From a virus: DNA of 39,494 bases. Location: positions 1 through 39,494 of the IMG/VR virus record IMGVR_UViG_3300023442_000008; one strand, 5' to 3'. Made by a program: the position numbers and the translations under genes. Positions 21,668 to 29,815 of this stretch are shown here, piece by piece; position 1 is the first letter of the stretch, and the number at the start of each line of letters is the position of its first letter. A model generated the notes under the pieces. That model had not been told where the DNA came from, did no database searches, and saw only the letters and a list, made by a program, of their open reading frames with translations.

Positions 21668-22324
21668 ATGAAGGTTTGGACGTGTCTATCAGAGTACGAA
21701 CTGGGTGCTATCGGAAAAAGCCTTGGGTTGACCTTTATCGGGTTTAAGCAGGTCGGTCGGGCCTATCAGTTCCGGTTGGGATTGGCTGATAGACAGCCAA
21801 GACCGCAAAGATATAGCCGTGTCAGTCATCGTGGCCGCCGTGTGGCGGCGGTTTGCTGGCACGGCTATTTCCATTTCCTTAGACAGCTGTTTAAGCAGGA
21901 TTCAAAAGCCCGGGTCAAAACGGCGGTTGAAGACTATAACGGCGTCGACGAGTTTATCACAAAAGCCGTTAGGAGCGGGCGTCGAAATGTTGGGCCAACA
22001 GCTGATCCGCTCGCATATGAAAGAGCTTGCGAGTGCTGGGAACTCCCGGATAGCGAAGATGTTATAGCAGGCGCCCTATTCGACAAATTCGTCGTTAAGG
22101 AATATGACGGCGAGTGGGTCAATATTCAAACGGTTTTCAGTTTGAAAGCGGCTCGCCGAATTGCTCAGGAGCGTTGGCTTAAAAACGGAGACCCGGTGGC
22201 TGTCATCGGCGTTTTTAGCGACCCCAATGAGGAATGGTCGCGGTATCTATTCTATAAAAGCAGCACAACCGACTGGAACCGTTTAATCGCGGCTGGCGGG
22301 TTGTGCCAAAGCTATGCGAATTGA
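21668..22324 (+). CDS. Conserved phage hypothetical protein
   Basis: A 218-residue protein. The segment VAAVCWHGYFHFLRQLF...ARVKTAVEDYNGVDEF...RNVGPTADP resembles a hypothetical family seen in many tailed phages, with a Cys/His at CWHG and a later ACECW. No activity is known to me. I use the ATG at 21668; a GTG at 21659 is an alternative with the same AGAGGTG site upstream. It overlaps the next gene's leader. Confidence 0.6.
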   Translation: MKVWTCLSEYELGAIGKSLGLTFIGFKQVGRAYQFRLGLADRQPRPQRYSRVSHRGRRVAAVCWHGYFHFLRQLFKQDSKARVKTAVEDYNGVDEFITKAVRSGRRNVGPTADPLAYERACECWELPDSEDVIAGALFDKFVVKEYDGEWVNIQTVFSLKAARRIAQERWLKNGDPVAVIGVFSDPNEEWSRYLFYKSSTTDWNRLIAAGGLCQSYAN

Positions 22325-22337
22325 AAGGAGGTTTAAA

Positions 22338-22991
22338 ATGGCCAAGACAAAACTTGAAAAACTGGAAGAACAAGCGGCAAGAGTCTCAAGTGCGTCCGAG
22401 CACGCGCAGCGTTTGATTGAAAGCCTGGTTGATTTGACGGCTTGGTCGTTTACGGGGAACGTGATTGACCACGGAGCCGGCGCGACAAACCATCAGAACG
22501 CTCCAAGATGTGTTTGTGGTCACCCAGTCCGCTATCACTACGAAATTAGGGCCGACAGGGACGTCGGCAATTGGAAAGCCGGGGATACGACATACGTCGG
22601 TTCCGTGTGCATCGGCCAAGTGGGCTATTTGAACCCGGGACTGGCTAATGCAATTAAGGAAGCCGAGAAGAAGCTTATGGAAAAGCTCAAAGAGGCGAAG
22701 AAAAAGGCCCATTTGGCCCAAATAGAGGAACGGGTCAAGGCTTTGAGGGAAGAGTACGACGAGTTGCTAGATAGGCTAAACGCTCTTTATGACCACTTCA
22801 GGAATAGAGGTTTGCGGGCGCCTTATGATCTTTGGGCGGCGGTTGCCAGCTACAAATGGCGGCTACCACAAGAGCCCCCCAAATACCAGCGCGCGGGCAA
22901 CTACGTCCGTTGGTACGAGAAGAAGATCAAGGAGGCAAAACGGGTTTTGGACGTCACTAACAAAGCAGCTGAGTATACCCCGGGTGTTTAA
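22338..22991 (+). CDS. Hypothetical protein with Cys/His motif and long coiled coil
   Basis: A 217-residue protein. After a helical start, CVCGHPVRYHYEIRA...YVGSVCIGQVG resembles a small zinc-like motif (C-x-CG-P-RY ... VGS-C-I) found in unrelated phages' early proteins. Residues ~100-160 are a strong coiled coil (AIKEAEKKLMEKLKEAKKKAHLA, then ERVKALREEYDELLDRL). The ATG at 22338 is behind AAAGGAGGT, so the 24-base upstream extension overlapping the previous gene is rejected. Function unknown. Confidence 0.65.
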   Translation: MAKTKLEKLEEQAARVSSASEHAQRLIESLVDLTAWSFTGNVIDHGAGATNHQNAPRCVCGHPVRYHYEIRADRDVGNWKAGDTTYVGSVCIGQVGYLNPGLANAIKEAEKKLMEKLKEAKKKAHLAQIEERVKALREEYDELLDRLNALYDHFRNRGLRAPYDLWAAVASYKWRLPQEPPKYQRAGNYVRWYEKKIKEAKRVLDVTNKAAEYTPGV

Positions 22992-23039
22992 AGGCGGTAA
23001 AGCGGTATTTTGACTCACAGAACAAAGAGGAGGGCTAAA

Positions 23040-24098
23040 ATGAAGGCTGACGTTGTTAGGCTTGACATTGGCCATTGTTGGGTTCCCGTTGTTGTCCCAG
23101 TGAAGTCAAACGGCGATTGGCCTGAGTTGCCGGATTGGGTCGACTTGGAGTGCACGTATGGCTATATCAGGAGCGGTATGTCAGGCTGCCGGTATTACAA
23201 GCACGCGCACCAAACTATGTCCGGTAGCGTCGAGTTGCCCGATTACCCTGTTTTGGCTGTGCCAAAGGAAGGCATGGAGCCAGACGTTGAGCAACTCCCG
23301 GAAGCCACAACCTGGGTGGTACAGCTATATCTGGAAAAACCGCTTCCGGTTTTAGAGGCTGCGGCGGAGCACGGCTATATCGAAAGCAGGGTTTATATTG
23401 ACCGCATCATAGCGCCCCAAAAGGCTTTATGGGCTCTAAGCAACTATATGAAAAAGGGCTCGTACACTCTGCCGAACGCTTGGGCTTACTTCAACTTTGT
23501 CGAATGCTCTTATACAGCGGAGCTGGTGGCACCAGGAGAACCAGATATAGTTCTGGGGACGCTCCCCAAAAGGGTTGCCAACGAAGTTATCCGTTTTTGG
23601 CCGCCAAGCATTCCGTCCGGCTATATGGCCGCTGACGATGAGCACGGCCTAAAAATCGCTGTCCGGTTCGACCAGGACGGTTGCAGAGAGTCATGGTACA
23701 TCCGAACGAACAACCCGTTTTACTGGGAAGAGGGCGACCCCTGTGACTATGTCGGCTGGGAACGATGGGGCGGGGTGTCTCACGCCCCGTGTATCATAAG
23801 GTGTCGTCCAAAGGAGTTATACCGCATTGCGGTCTACCACTTGGGCGACGTGATTGTTTTGCCGACTTACTATGACGACGACCATTCGTTCGAACCGGCT
23901 ACAAATAGGCAGCTGGAGAAACTCAGCTTGACGAACTGTAGCATAAGGTCTGCAGAGGGCGGGTTGGAGGTTATACCGGAAAATAAAGAGGCGCCTGTTG
24001 TGATCAGCCACCCGGAACACGGTTCGATTGTGTTAAACGAGGGAATGGAAGCTCGTCTATATCAGGTGCCATACACCCAGCGGGGCCACGGCGATTAA
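23040..24098 (+). CDS. Large hypothetical protein of the early region
   Basis: A 352-residue protein, mostly beta with many Trp and Tyr (WVPVVVPV, WVVQLYLEKPLPVLEAAAEHGYIE, ESWYIRTNNPFYWEEGDPCDYVGWERW). No domain recognised. AAGAGGAGGGCTAAA before 23040 fixes the start. Cys residues do not form clear knuckles. Confidence 0.6.
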   Translation: MKADVVRLDIGHCWVPVVVPVKSNGDWPELPDWVDLECTYGYIRSGMSGCRYYKHAHQTMSGSVELPDYPVLAVPKEGMEPDVEQLPEATTWVVQLYLEKPLPVLEAAAEHGYIESRVYIDRIIAPQKALWALSNYMKKGSYTLPNAWAYFNFVECSYTAELVAPGEPDIVLGTLPKRVANEVIRFWPPSIPSGYMAADDEHGLKIAVRFDQDGCRESWYIRTNNPFYWEEGDPCDYVGWERWGGVSHAPCIIRCRPKELYRIAVYHLGDVIVLPTYYDDDHSFEPATNRQLEKLSLTNCSIRSAEGGLEVIPENKEAPVVISHPEHGSIVLNEGMEARLYQVPYTQRGHGD

Positions 24099-24124
24099 AC
24101 GGAGAAAGGAAAGGAGGGACTCAT

Positions 24125-24535
24125 ATGAAAGACCCAGAGAAAACGGCTGACACTGTTTCTGCTTTAATTAGCGAAATGGCTAAGAAGCAGGCACCGCTAC
24201 CGGACGGTCATATCGAGTTTTGCAGAAAGGCCGCGTTTGACTCAATGGTGAGTATGGATAGCGGTGACTCCGGCACCAACGTGTATCCAGACAGAGGACT
24301 CATGCTACGCTGCTTTACTGTATGGGCCTTTGGGGTGCTCACTATGTTAGACAGCCAAATAAGGATCGGTAATATGACCCCAGGCCCCAAAAAGGACGAG
24401 GCAGCGGCAGCGTTAAACGACTTGATTGCTAGGGTTTCTGACTGTATGGCATATGTGGTGACAACGGCTTATAGACATGGATATATGGACGGGCGCATGG
24501 ACGCGGTAGAAAAGCATAGCGGCAAGGATAATTAG
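24125..24535 (+). CDS. Helical hypothetical protein, first of a paralogous pair
   Basis: A 136-residue helical protein with a central hydrophobic helix (MLRCFTVWAFGVLTMLDSQI) and a C-terminal AYRHGYMDGRMD segment. Shares order and motifs with the next gene (N-terminal MKD...TVS, central F..W..G..T.LD, C-terminal AY..GY..G). GGAGGGACTCAT precedes the ATG. Function unknown. Confidence 0.65.
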   Translation: MKDPEKTADTVSALISEMAKKQAPLPDGHIEFCRKAAFDSMVSMDSGDSGTNVYPDRGLMLRCFTVWAFGVLTMLDSQIRIGNMTPGPKKDEAAAALNDLIARVSDCMAYVVTTAYRHGYMDGRMDAVEKHSGKDN

Positions 24536-24544
24536 GAGAGACAC

Positions 24545-24946
24545 ATGAAGGATCAAATGACTAAAATCGCTGAAACGGTTTCGACGAACCTGTTAGCCTC
24601 TTTGCTGTCTGAGGAACCGCTGCCTAAGAGGTGCATCGATGACTTAGAAGACTGTGTGTCTTTACCGGCGGCAACGGTTGACCGCTGGTTTGACCTGGTC
24701 AGAAAAGGTAGGGTGGAAGTTGATGAGGAATTCAGCGACGCGGCCTTTTGCATTTGGGGTCTGGGCTTGATCACCCTACTCGACGGTAAAACGGAATATT
24801 TGGTCGGTCCAAGAAAGGGCGACAAGAAGATGCTGTTTGACATTTTGAGGTATATCACGAAAAGTATGTCGTGCTTGCTCAAAGCCGCGTATGTTGCTGG
24901 CTACGTAGCCGGTTCGAAAAACCGCAACAGTAGTACCAACAATTAA
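24545..24946 (+). CDS. Helical hypothetical protein, second of a paralogous pair
   Basis: A 133-residue protein parallel to its upstream neighbour: MKDQMTKIAETVSTNL start, FCIWGLGLITLLDG centre, and AAYVAGYVAGSKN near the end. The similarity suggests tandem duplication followed by strong divergence. GGAGAGACAC precedes the ATG, nine bases after the previous stop. The central helix could be buried in a helical bundle or touch membrane; no function is known. Confidence 0.65.
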   Translation: MKDQMTKIAETVSTNLLASLLSEEPLPKRCIDDLEDCVSLPAATVDRWFDLVRKGRVEVDEEFSDAAFCIWGLGLITLLDGKTEYLVGPRKGDKKMLFDILRYITKSMSCLLKAAYVAGYVAGSKNRNSSTNN

Positions 24947-24963
24947 GAAAGGGAGGCACAGCG

Positions 24964-25509
24964 ATGTCGGCGAAAATCGATTTGACCAAACTGACGTTTG
25001 AAGAGTTGGTGGAACTCAAAACCGAAATCGTTTTGGAACTCAGACGTCGGCGCGGCGAGCCAACCGTTAAACGGGTGCGCCTGCTCGCCAGAGAACGGGA
25101 TTTAAACGCTGCGGGTCGCGGCAGCGAAGAGTATCGGAAAATTGCCATTCCCGACAAAGATGGGTCGTATGGAAAAGCGGAATGGCTAAGCGATTTCGGC
25201 ACCCGGGTTGCAGACTCGTGGACGCAGCGCGGCACTAGAGCCGCGCAAAGGCGGTGCCAAACGGTCGTGGAAGCGGAAGTACCTATAGGCCCAAACGGGG
25301 CTTTGGTCATCAGCATCAATAAGCGTATAGGATATGGCAGCAACAGGCCGCCAGTCATCAACGCCGGCTTCTTGCCTGAAAAACCCGAACAAGAGGGGCT
25401 GACGGAGCCCTTATGGGGCGAAGGGATCGAATCTGTTGGCAGCAAACGGGTTGGCAGCGACTGGGTTACCGTTGTGAGGCTTAAAGACGGTAGGGTTTTA
25501 GAGGTTTGA
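24964..25509 (+). CDS. Hypothetical protein ending the early block
   Basis: A 181-residue, mostly basic protein. The N-terminus is a helical SAP/HTH-like run (LTKLTFEELVELKTEIVLELRRRRG); the rest is mixed, with a beta-rich end (VGSDWVTVVRLKDGRVLEV). Preceded by GGGAGGCACAGCG, one of five copies of that leader. It is the last plus gene before the terminator at 25,534. Confidence 0.65.
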   Translation: MSAKIDLTKLTFEELVELKTEIVLELRRRRGEPTVKRVRLLARERDLNAAGRGSEEYRKIAIPDKDGSYGKAEWLSDFGTRVADSWTQRGTRAAQRRCQTVVEAEVPIGPNGALVISINKRIGYGSNRPPVINAGFLPEKPEQEGLTEPLWGEGIESVGSKRVGSDWVTVVRLKDGRVLEV

Positions 25510-25533
25510 TACTGTACGCGGTGGTTTTACAGA

Positions 25534-25568
25534 CTGGCCGACCGAAATGGTCGGCCGGTTTTTATTTT
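25534..25568 (+). terminator. Strong intrinsic terminator between convergent blocks
   Basis: A 10-pair stem (25534-25543 with 25549-25558, CTGGCCGACC/GGTCGGCCGG, one wobble) with loop GAAAT, then TTTTTATTTT. It ends the plus-strand block. The stop codon of the convergent glycosyltransferase lies within its T-tail, and the A-rich flank could let it act weakly in the other direction. Confidence 0.9.
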
Positions 25569-26497
25569 AGGCCGTTGTCACGCAGAATAGACAGCATTCT
25601 CTCAACCCGCTTCGTGTATGTGTAATCCCTACCGCAGCGGTCAAAGGCCGCGCGCCGGGCCCGTTCTCTTTTTTCGTCGTTTTCGAGCCACTCGTCTATG
25701 GCAGCGAAGAGGCTTCTAAAACTGGTGTACGGCGGGGTGGCTCTTAAAAACAAACCGATTTCAGTTTCTGGTTCGAACTCGGATTCGATACCAGCGATAA
25801 CTGGGTGTAAAAGGAAGCCGCCACGGCCAGTAACCTCATAAACTCGGTTAGACCAGTAGAATGGGCTTGGGTGGCTGTCACCAACGACAATTTTAACTCG
25901 GGAAAGTATACGGTTGAGCTCTAAACCGCGCTTGTTCTGGATCAGTATGAAACGGTGCTTGTACCGCCTGCACAACGCGCATAGCAGCGCAGATCGGTAT
26001 TGCTCGCTTGGGTGCCCTTTCACTGAACCGACGAAGCATACATCGAATTCGTTAGTCGGCTCGTAAAAGACGTGTTCTGGTTCGTGTATGCCCTGTCTTA
26101 AGACGTAGTGCTTTATACCGGCCCGTTCCCATTCCCAGTCGTGACCGCCGTCGGTTGAAAACACGATATGGCACAGCTTAGCTTGTATTGGAAGCCGCCG
26201 TTTAAGCCCAAAGTACAAATCCCAAAGCCAGCAGACGGTTATTACCCCCCGCTCATGACACCAAGGTATGAACTCGGAATAAAGCTGTTCCTCGGGTTTG
26301 CTGAATAAAACGAATTGGGGTTCAGTTTCGCGGACCAGTTTCTGTAAGGCGACTAGCTCCTGTCGGTACGTAGGTCGGGTGATACCGTTAGCCACAACGC
26401 AGTAGCGGAAGACGGTAACGCCGACTTGCTGAAGAGCGTACTCAACATAGGTCTCTGTTGAGTGTGGAATAAACTTACCAAGAAATAAACACCGCAT
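25562..26497 (-). CDS. CgeB-like glycosyltransferase (GT-B fold)
   Basis: A 311-residue protein resembling the CgeB/Glyco_trans_1_2 group. The N-terminal half has a Rossmann start (MRCLFLGKFIPHST) and FVLFSKPEEQLY. The C-terminal nucleotide-sugar domain has the family phrase VVGDSHPSPFYWSNRVYEVTGRGGFLLHPVIAGIE, followed by the acidic EPETEIGLF. It should transfer a sugar from a nucleotide-sugar donor; sugar and acceptor are unknown. It is the last gene of the modification cluster, starting three bases after the FkbM methyltransferase, behind CGGAGCCC. Confidence 0.8.
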   Translation of the reverse strand: MRCLFLGKFIPHSTETYVEYALQQVGVTVFRYCVVANGITRPTYRQELVALQKLVRETEPQFVLFSKPEEQLYSEFIPWCHERGVITVCWLWDLYFGLKRRLPIQAKLCHIVFSTDGGHDWEWERAGIKHYVLRQGIHEPEHVFYEPTNEFDVCFVGSVKGHPSEQYRSALLCALCRRYKHRFILIQNKRGLELNRILSRVKIVVGDSHPSPFYWSNRVYEVTGRGGFLLHPVIAGIESEFEPETEIGLFLRATPPYTSFRSLFAAIDEWLENDEKRERARRAAFDRCGRDYTYTKRVERMLSILRDNGLK

Positions 26498-26499
26498 AG

Positions 26500-27126
26500 C
26501 TAGGGCTCCGATTTGTGCTTGTATATGACGTCACGGTGGGTACCGTGGTTGTTGTACTCACAGCACAAAACGTAGCCGAGACGTTTGAGGTAGTTATCAA
26601 GCTGTCTAAATGTTGTCCAGCCGGGCATAGGGGCTTTGTCTCTGACTTCCAGATTGAGCCATTTGACGCGCCCGCTCGCCATTAGCTGTGGTCCGCTTTG
26701 CAACGCGGGTAGTTCATAACCCTCTATGTCTATCCAAAGCAGTATGCGGGTTGGCTTGCCGGCCCATAAATCAAATTTGTCCAAACTCCATACTTTCGCG
26801 GTGGCGGCGGCCCGCGCCTTTCCGGCTTTAAAAACGCTTGCCGAGCCTAGATTACTTGTTCCCCCTTTTAGATAGAGAGTTACAGAACCAACCCGCTCAG
26901 GACCGATTGCGACTCTTATGAGTTTGCCCGGAAATACATCTTTGAGCTTTCTGTAGGTTTCGGGTAAAGGTTCACAACCAAACAGCTTCATTCTTGGATA
27001 GTGCTTCTTTAGCGTGAGCCACTCTGTTTTCGTCCCGACGCCAATATCATACATTGCGTCTGGGGACCCCGTTATAAAGCGGCATACAACGCTTTCCAAC
27101 TTTTCCCGCTGGGCGGTTCTGTTCAT
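26500..27126 (-). CDS. FkbM-family methyltransferase
   Basis: A 208-residue SAM-dependent O-methyltransferase-like protein. Motif I region MYDIGVGTKTEW, motif II FGCEPLPETYRKL and the family signature LLWIDIEGYELPALQSG are all present. FkbM enzymes methylate hydroxyls of sugars and polyketides and often sit in glycan clusters. The start overlaps the upstream glycosyltransferase stop (ATGA). In context it probably caps or tunes a glycan made by the neighbouring transferases. Confidence 0.85.
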   Translation of the reverse strand: MNRTAQREKLESVVCRFITGSPDAMYDIGVGTKTEWLTLKKHYPRMKLFGCEPLPETYRKLKDVFPGKLIRVAIGPERVGSVTLYLKGGTSNLGSASVFKAGKARAAATAKVWSLDKFDLWAGKPTRILLWIDIEGYELPALQSGPQLMASGRVKWLNLEVRDKAPMPGWTTFRQLDNYLKRLGYVLCCEYNNHGTHRDVIYKHKSEP

Positions 27127-28190
27127 GACCGTCTGTCCGCTTTGGTTAAACCCTTAACCAAGCTGACCTTAGCTGCTTTCGACTTTTCCGGCTTACCGTA
27201 TAGGATCAACTCACGTATGGATTCTGCGTGCCTACACCAAGCCCGTTGTTCGGCCCACCAACGGGCGGACAGACTATCCTGCGTTATGTCCAGACCCAAA
27301 ATGCCTTTGCATATACCCACCAGACTCTCCGCACTTGGTAGGTACCAAGCAACGTTTCTGGCGACCCGCTTGATCGTCATGTTTGCCGGTATGCGTCTTA
27401 TAGCCGGGTACTCATTCCACGGCTGACCGTTCGTCGAAATGACCGGCATACCGGAAGCCATTGCTTCCATAGGCTCAAGGCCGGTTCCGTCAACGCTATG
27501 CGGGCAAATAAGAACGTCTCCGTCATCATAAAGCTTGGTGTTGTCTTCGATTTCGCCCAAGACGACAAGGTTTTCGCCGACCGCCCAATGCAGCGGTACC
27601 TGGGTGCGGACAGTAAGTGGCATTTCCGGCCAGAGCTCTAAAGCGCGCCGTATAACGGAGGCGCCTTTTCTGCCTGCCCAACCGCCGTGACCGTTTATGA
27701 AGAGGAATCGCCCACAGTGGGTGCGTTGCTTGAACTCAAACTTATCGACGTCCACTGGCCACGGGTAATAAACACAGGGAAGCTCATCCCTGTAAAGATT
27801 AAATGATTGCCGCGTCGGGCAGATAAACAAGTCGACATAGTCCAGCCATATGCCGTGCTTCCTTTCGGGGGTCCACTCAAGGCATAAGATGCATACGACG
27901 CGTTTGCCTTTGCCTTTAGCTCGGCGGGGCAGCTCACTGTAGTATGGAGTTTCATCGAACAAGACGACGTCGACGGAATCCAGAAAGTCGTTGATTTTGT
28001 CGAGACTCTCTAAACCGGATTTAGGTCCAAACCGTATTTCCTGGCAGTCTACGTCGTCGGGAACGGGGAGAGTCTTGTAGACGCGGTGTTGGACTATAAG
28101 CCATTTATGAGGCTTTATGTATTTAGCCAGCTGTCTATTCTTCTCGCCCAAGCCCGACGCCGTGTTGAGTCCAATCAACCCGATTTTCAT
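27123..28190 (-). CDS. Glycosyltransferase, GT-B fold (GT4-like)
   Basis: A 355-residue protein. Starts MKIGLIGLNTASGLGEKNRQLAKYI, a usual GT4 acceptor-side Rossmann entry with a Gly-rich loop, and carries FLFINGHGGWAGRKGASV and the donor-site phrase DGTGLEPMEAMASGMPVISTNG, whose E-x7-E-like spacing is seen in retaining GT-B enzymes. I start at the ATG at 28190, behind GGGAGTGGG. It lies between the GT-A-like transferase and the FkbM methyltransferase in one operon. Confidence 0.85.
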   Translation of the reverse strand: MKIGLIGLNTASGLGEKNRQLAKYIKPHKWLIVQHRVYKTLPVPDDVDCQEIRFGPKSGLESLDKINDFLDSVDVVLFDETPYYSELPRRAKGKGKRVVCILCLEWTPERKHGIWLDYVDLFICPTRQSFNLYRDELPCVYYPWPVDVDKFEFKQRTHCGRFLFINGHGGWAGRKGASVIRRALELWPEMPLTVRTQVPLHWAVGENLVVLGEIEDNTKLYDDGDVLICPHSVDGTGLEPMEAMASGMPVISTNGQPWNEYPAIRRIPANMTIKRVARNVAWYLPSAESLVGICKGILGLDITQDSLSARWWAEQRAWCRHAESIRELILYGKPEKSKAAKVSLVKGLTKADRRS

Positions 28191-28191
28191 T

Positions 28192-28902
28192 TTACCCACT
28201 CCCGCCGTTCAGTAGTTTCAAAGCATCAAAATTCTCTCCCGGAAAGCTTGGTGCCAGCGACCGCTTCTTTTTGCCCATAGTGCTTATGCCTACGCCGGTA
28301 TGCTGCACCAAGGACGGCATATGGACATATTCCCTGTAACCAGCGTTTTTAAGGGACACGACAACGGCACCATCAACCGCTTCCCAACCACGGTTCAAAT
28401 CAGTCGGCTTGGTTACCATATGGTCGGAGCTTAACAGGTCTATGACGGCGTCTCTGTCAAACATCAAAGCCAGCGCCCCTAACCCTTTTTGGTTGCTCTG
28501 ATACCAGCCTACATAGTTCGGGCTCGGAACACACTCCTGGTTTTGCGGGTATGTGTATAGGTTAAAGTATGCTTTTCTAGCCGGATAAGAACAACGCTCT
28601 AGGTACTGCCTTAGGTTTCTGCAAGCGAGTATATCGTCTTGAAACAGGATATACCAACGCGAAACCGGGTTTCTAACGTATAGCTCCCATAGGGCCAAAA
28701 CCCAGTTAGCGAAGGTCTTAACGACTGGATACCTGGCCGTTACTTCCAGACCAAACCGTTTTGATATGGATTCGGCACTACGGACTCCGTCGACAAAAAG
28801 GCGCGGTTTGTCGAACCCGGCCCGTTTTAGGGACTCGAGGGTTCGCGGCAGCGTTGTGTTAAGCCTTTGGCTGACAGTTATGACTCCGTAGGCCCAGCTC
28901 AT
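28192..28902 (-). CDS. GT-A-like glycosyltransferase
   Basis: A 236-residue protein: YGVITVSQRLNTTLPRTLESLKRAGFDKPRLFVDG at the N-terminus is a GT-A nucleotide-binding start; YILFQDDILAC at 84-94 holds a QDD in the DxD metal-site position; the later DRGWEAVDGAVVVSLK-like segment is common in GT2/GT25-type enzymes. I start at the ATG at 28902, which overlaps the upstream stop as ATGA; the longer frame to 29025 is antisense-like. Donor and acceptor unknown. Confidence 0.75.
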   Translation of the reverse strand: MSWAYGVITVSQRLNTTLPRTLESLKRAGFDKPRLFVDGVRSAESISKRFGLEVTARYPVVKTFANWVLALWELYVRNPVSRWYILFQDDILACRNLRQYLERCSYPARKAYFNLYTYPQNQECVPSPNYVGWYQSNQKGLGALALMFDRDAVIDLLSSDHMVTKPTDLNRGWEAVDGAVVVSLKNAGYREYVHMPSLVQHTGVGISTMGKKKRSLAPSFPGENFDALKLLNGGSG

Positions 28903-29180
28903 GACCCGCAGGCCCTGTTTATAGCCTCTTCGACTAACTCTCTTGCTGCCTTTTCGGCAAACCGTTTGAACATGGTGGTGAGGGACCAGAGCAAGGTGTC
29001 CTGCTTGGCCCCCTGAACGAGCCACCGGACGATTATGTCTACGTTATCCCGGCACCAGTCGCAGCCGAGGGCGTCCATAACGGTTGCCCTGTTTTTACAG
29101 GCGCAATCATCGGTGGGTTTTATTCCGTAGCGCTCTTCTATGAGTCGTTTGAGTTCGGTACCGGGTTTGCCACTTTTCAT
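28899..29180 (-). CDS. Stand-alone copy of the Cys-rich DWCR module
   Basis: A 93-residue protein whose segment PGTELKRLIEERYGIKPTDDCACKNRATVMDALGCDWCRDNVDIIVRWL closely matches residues ~84-128 of the PRTase-HAD fusion two genes upstream. Shared marks: PGTELK, DCxC, MDALGxDWCRxN. The four Cys (C-x-C and later Cys) could bind metal. The start overlaps the sulfotransferase stop (ATGA). Function unknown; it may be a docking or carrier module shared by the cluster. Confidence 0.75.
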   Translation of the reverse strand: MKSGKPGTELKRLIEERYGIKPTDDCACKNRATVMDALGCDWCRDNVDIIVRWLVQGAKQDTLLWSLTTMFKRFAEKAARELVEEAINRACGS

Positions 29181-29815
29181 TCGGCCGGCTCCGTCGGATA
29201 GCCAAATCTACGTATGTCGTCTGCAAAGTGGTCCTGAACCCAACGAACGCATTTGGAGGTCCACTCCACTTTGCCGGACCTTTTCGCCGCATTGATTTTC
29301 GGCAGTTGGGCGTCTTCCGGCAAGCCTAATATGCCTCTTATTTTAGACCAGTTTTCATTTAGCTGTTCGAACTTAAACGGTTCAATGCCCAAGTCGCCCC
29401 CGCCCGGGCTGAGACAGAAGTGGTACCACAGACCTTCGCCGTCGGACAAAAAGCCGAAATGCAGCGGCACCCAGTCACAAAAGGGGTTTCTCATAGCCGC
29501 TTCCGCCTCCTTGCGTATGGGTAGTGGGACGGCGTTCCCGGCTTCCTGGTAAAGCTGTCTCCAAAAGAAGTAGGTACTCGGTATAACGGTCCAGGGGCTT
29601 CTGATGACGGCAAACTTCTTTACCGCATACCAATCTGGGATCATCGGGAAGACGTCGACGGCTCGGGTATGTCGGCGCCACCGGTATGGTCGGTCGCACA
29701 TTTGAATCAAATAGACGTCGTTGGGTCTTCGGTGTCGCATGTAGACAGTTTTTATAGAAACGCCCGCCGTGCGCGGGATATGAATAAACAAGTGCTGTCC
29801 AGGAGCGTAGATCAT
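29177..29815 (-). CDS. Sulfotransferase (PAPS-dependent, Sulfotransfer_2-like)
   Basis: A 212-residue protein. The 5'-phosphosulfate-binding loop is HIPRTAGVS at 12-20 (family form HIPKTAG), the 3'-phosphate site is VIRSPWTVIPSTYFF with R72 and S80, and H49 in RRHTRAVDVF is a candidate catalytic His. Enzymes of this group sulfate hydroxyls of sugars using PAPS. I start at the ATG at 29815 behind GGGAGG; the frame upstream overlaps the PRTase-HAD gene. A sulfotransferase in a phage late operon is unusual and points to sulfated glycan on virion or host. Confidence 0.82.
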   Translation of the reverse strand: MIYAPGQHLFIHIPRTAGVSIKTVYMRHRRPNDVYLIQMCDRPYRWRRHTRAVDVFPMIPDWYAVKKFAVIRSPWTVIPSTYFFWRQLYQEAGNAVPLPIRKEAEAAMRNPFCDWVPLHFGFLSDGEGLWYHFCLSPGGGDLGIEPFKFEQLNENWSKIRGILGLPEDAQLPKINAAKRSGKVEWTSKCVRWVQDHFADDIRRFGYPTEPAE

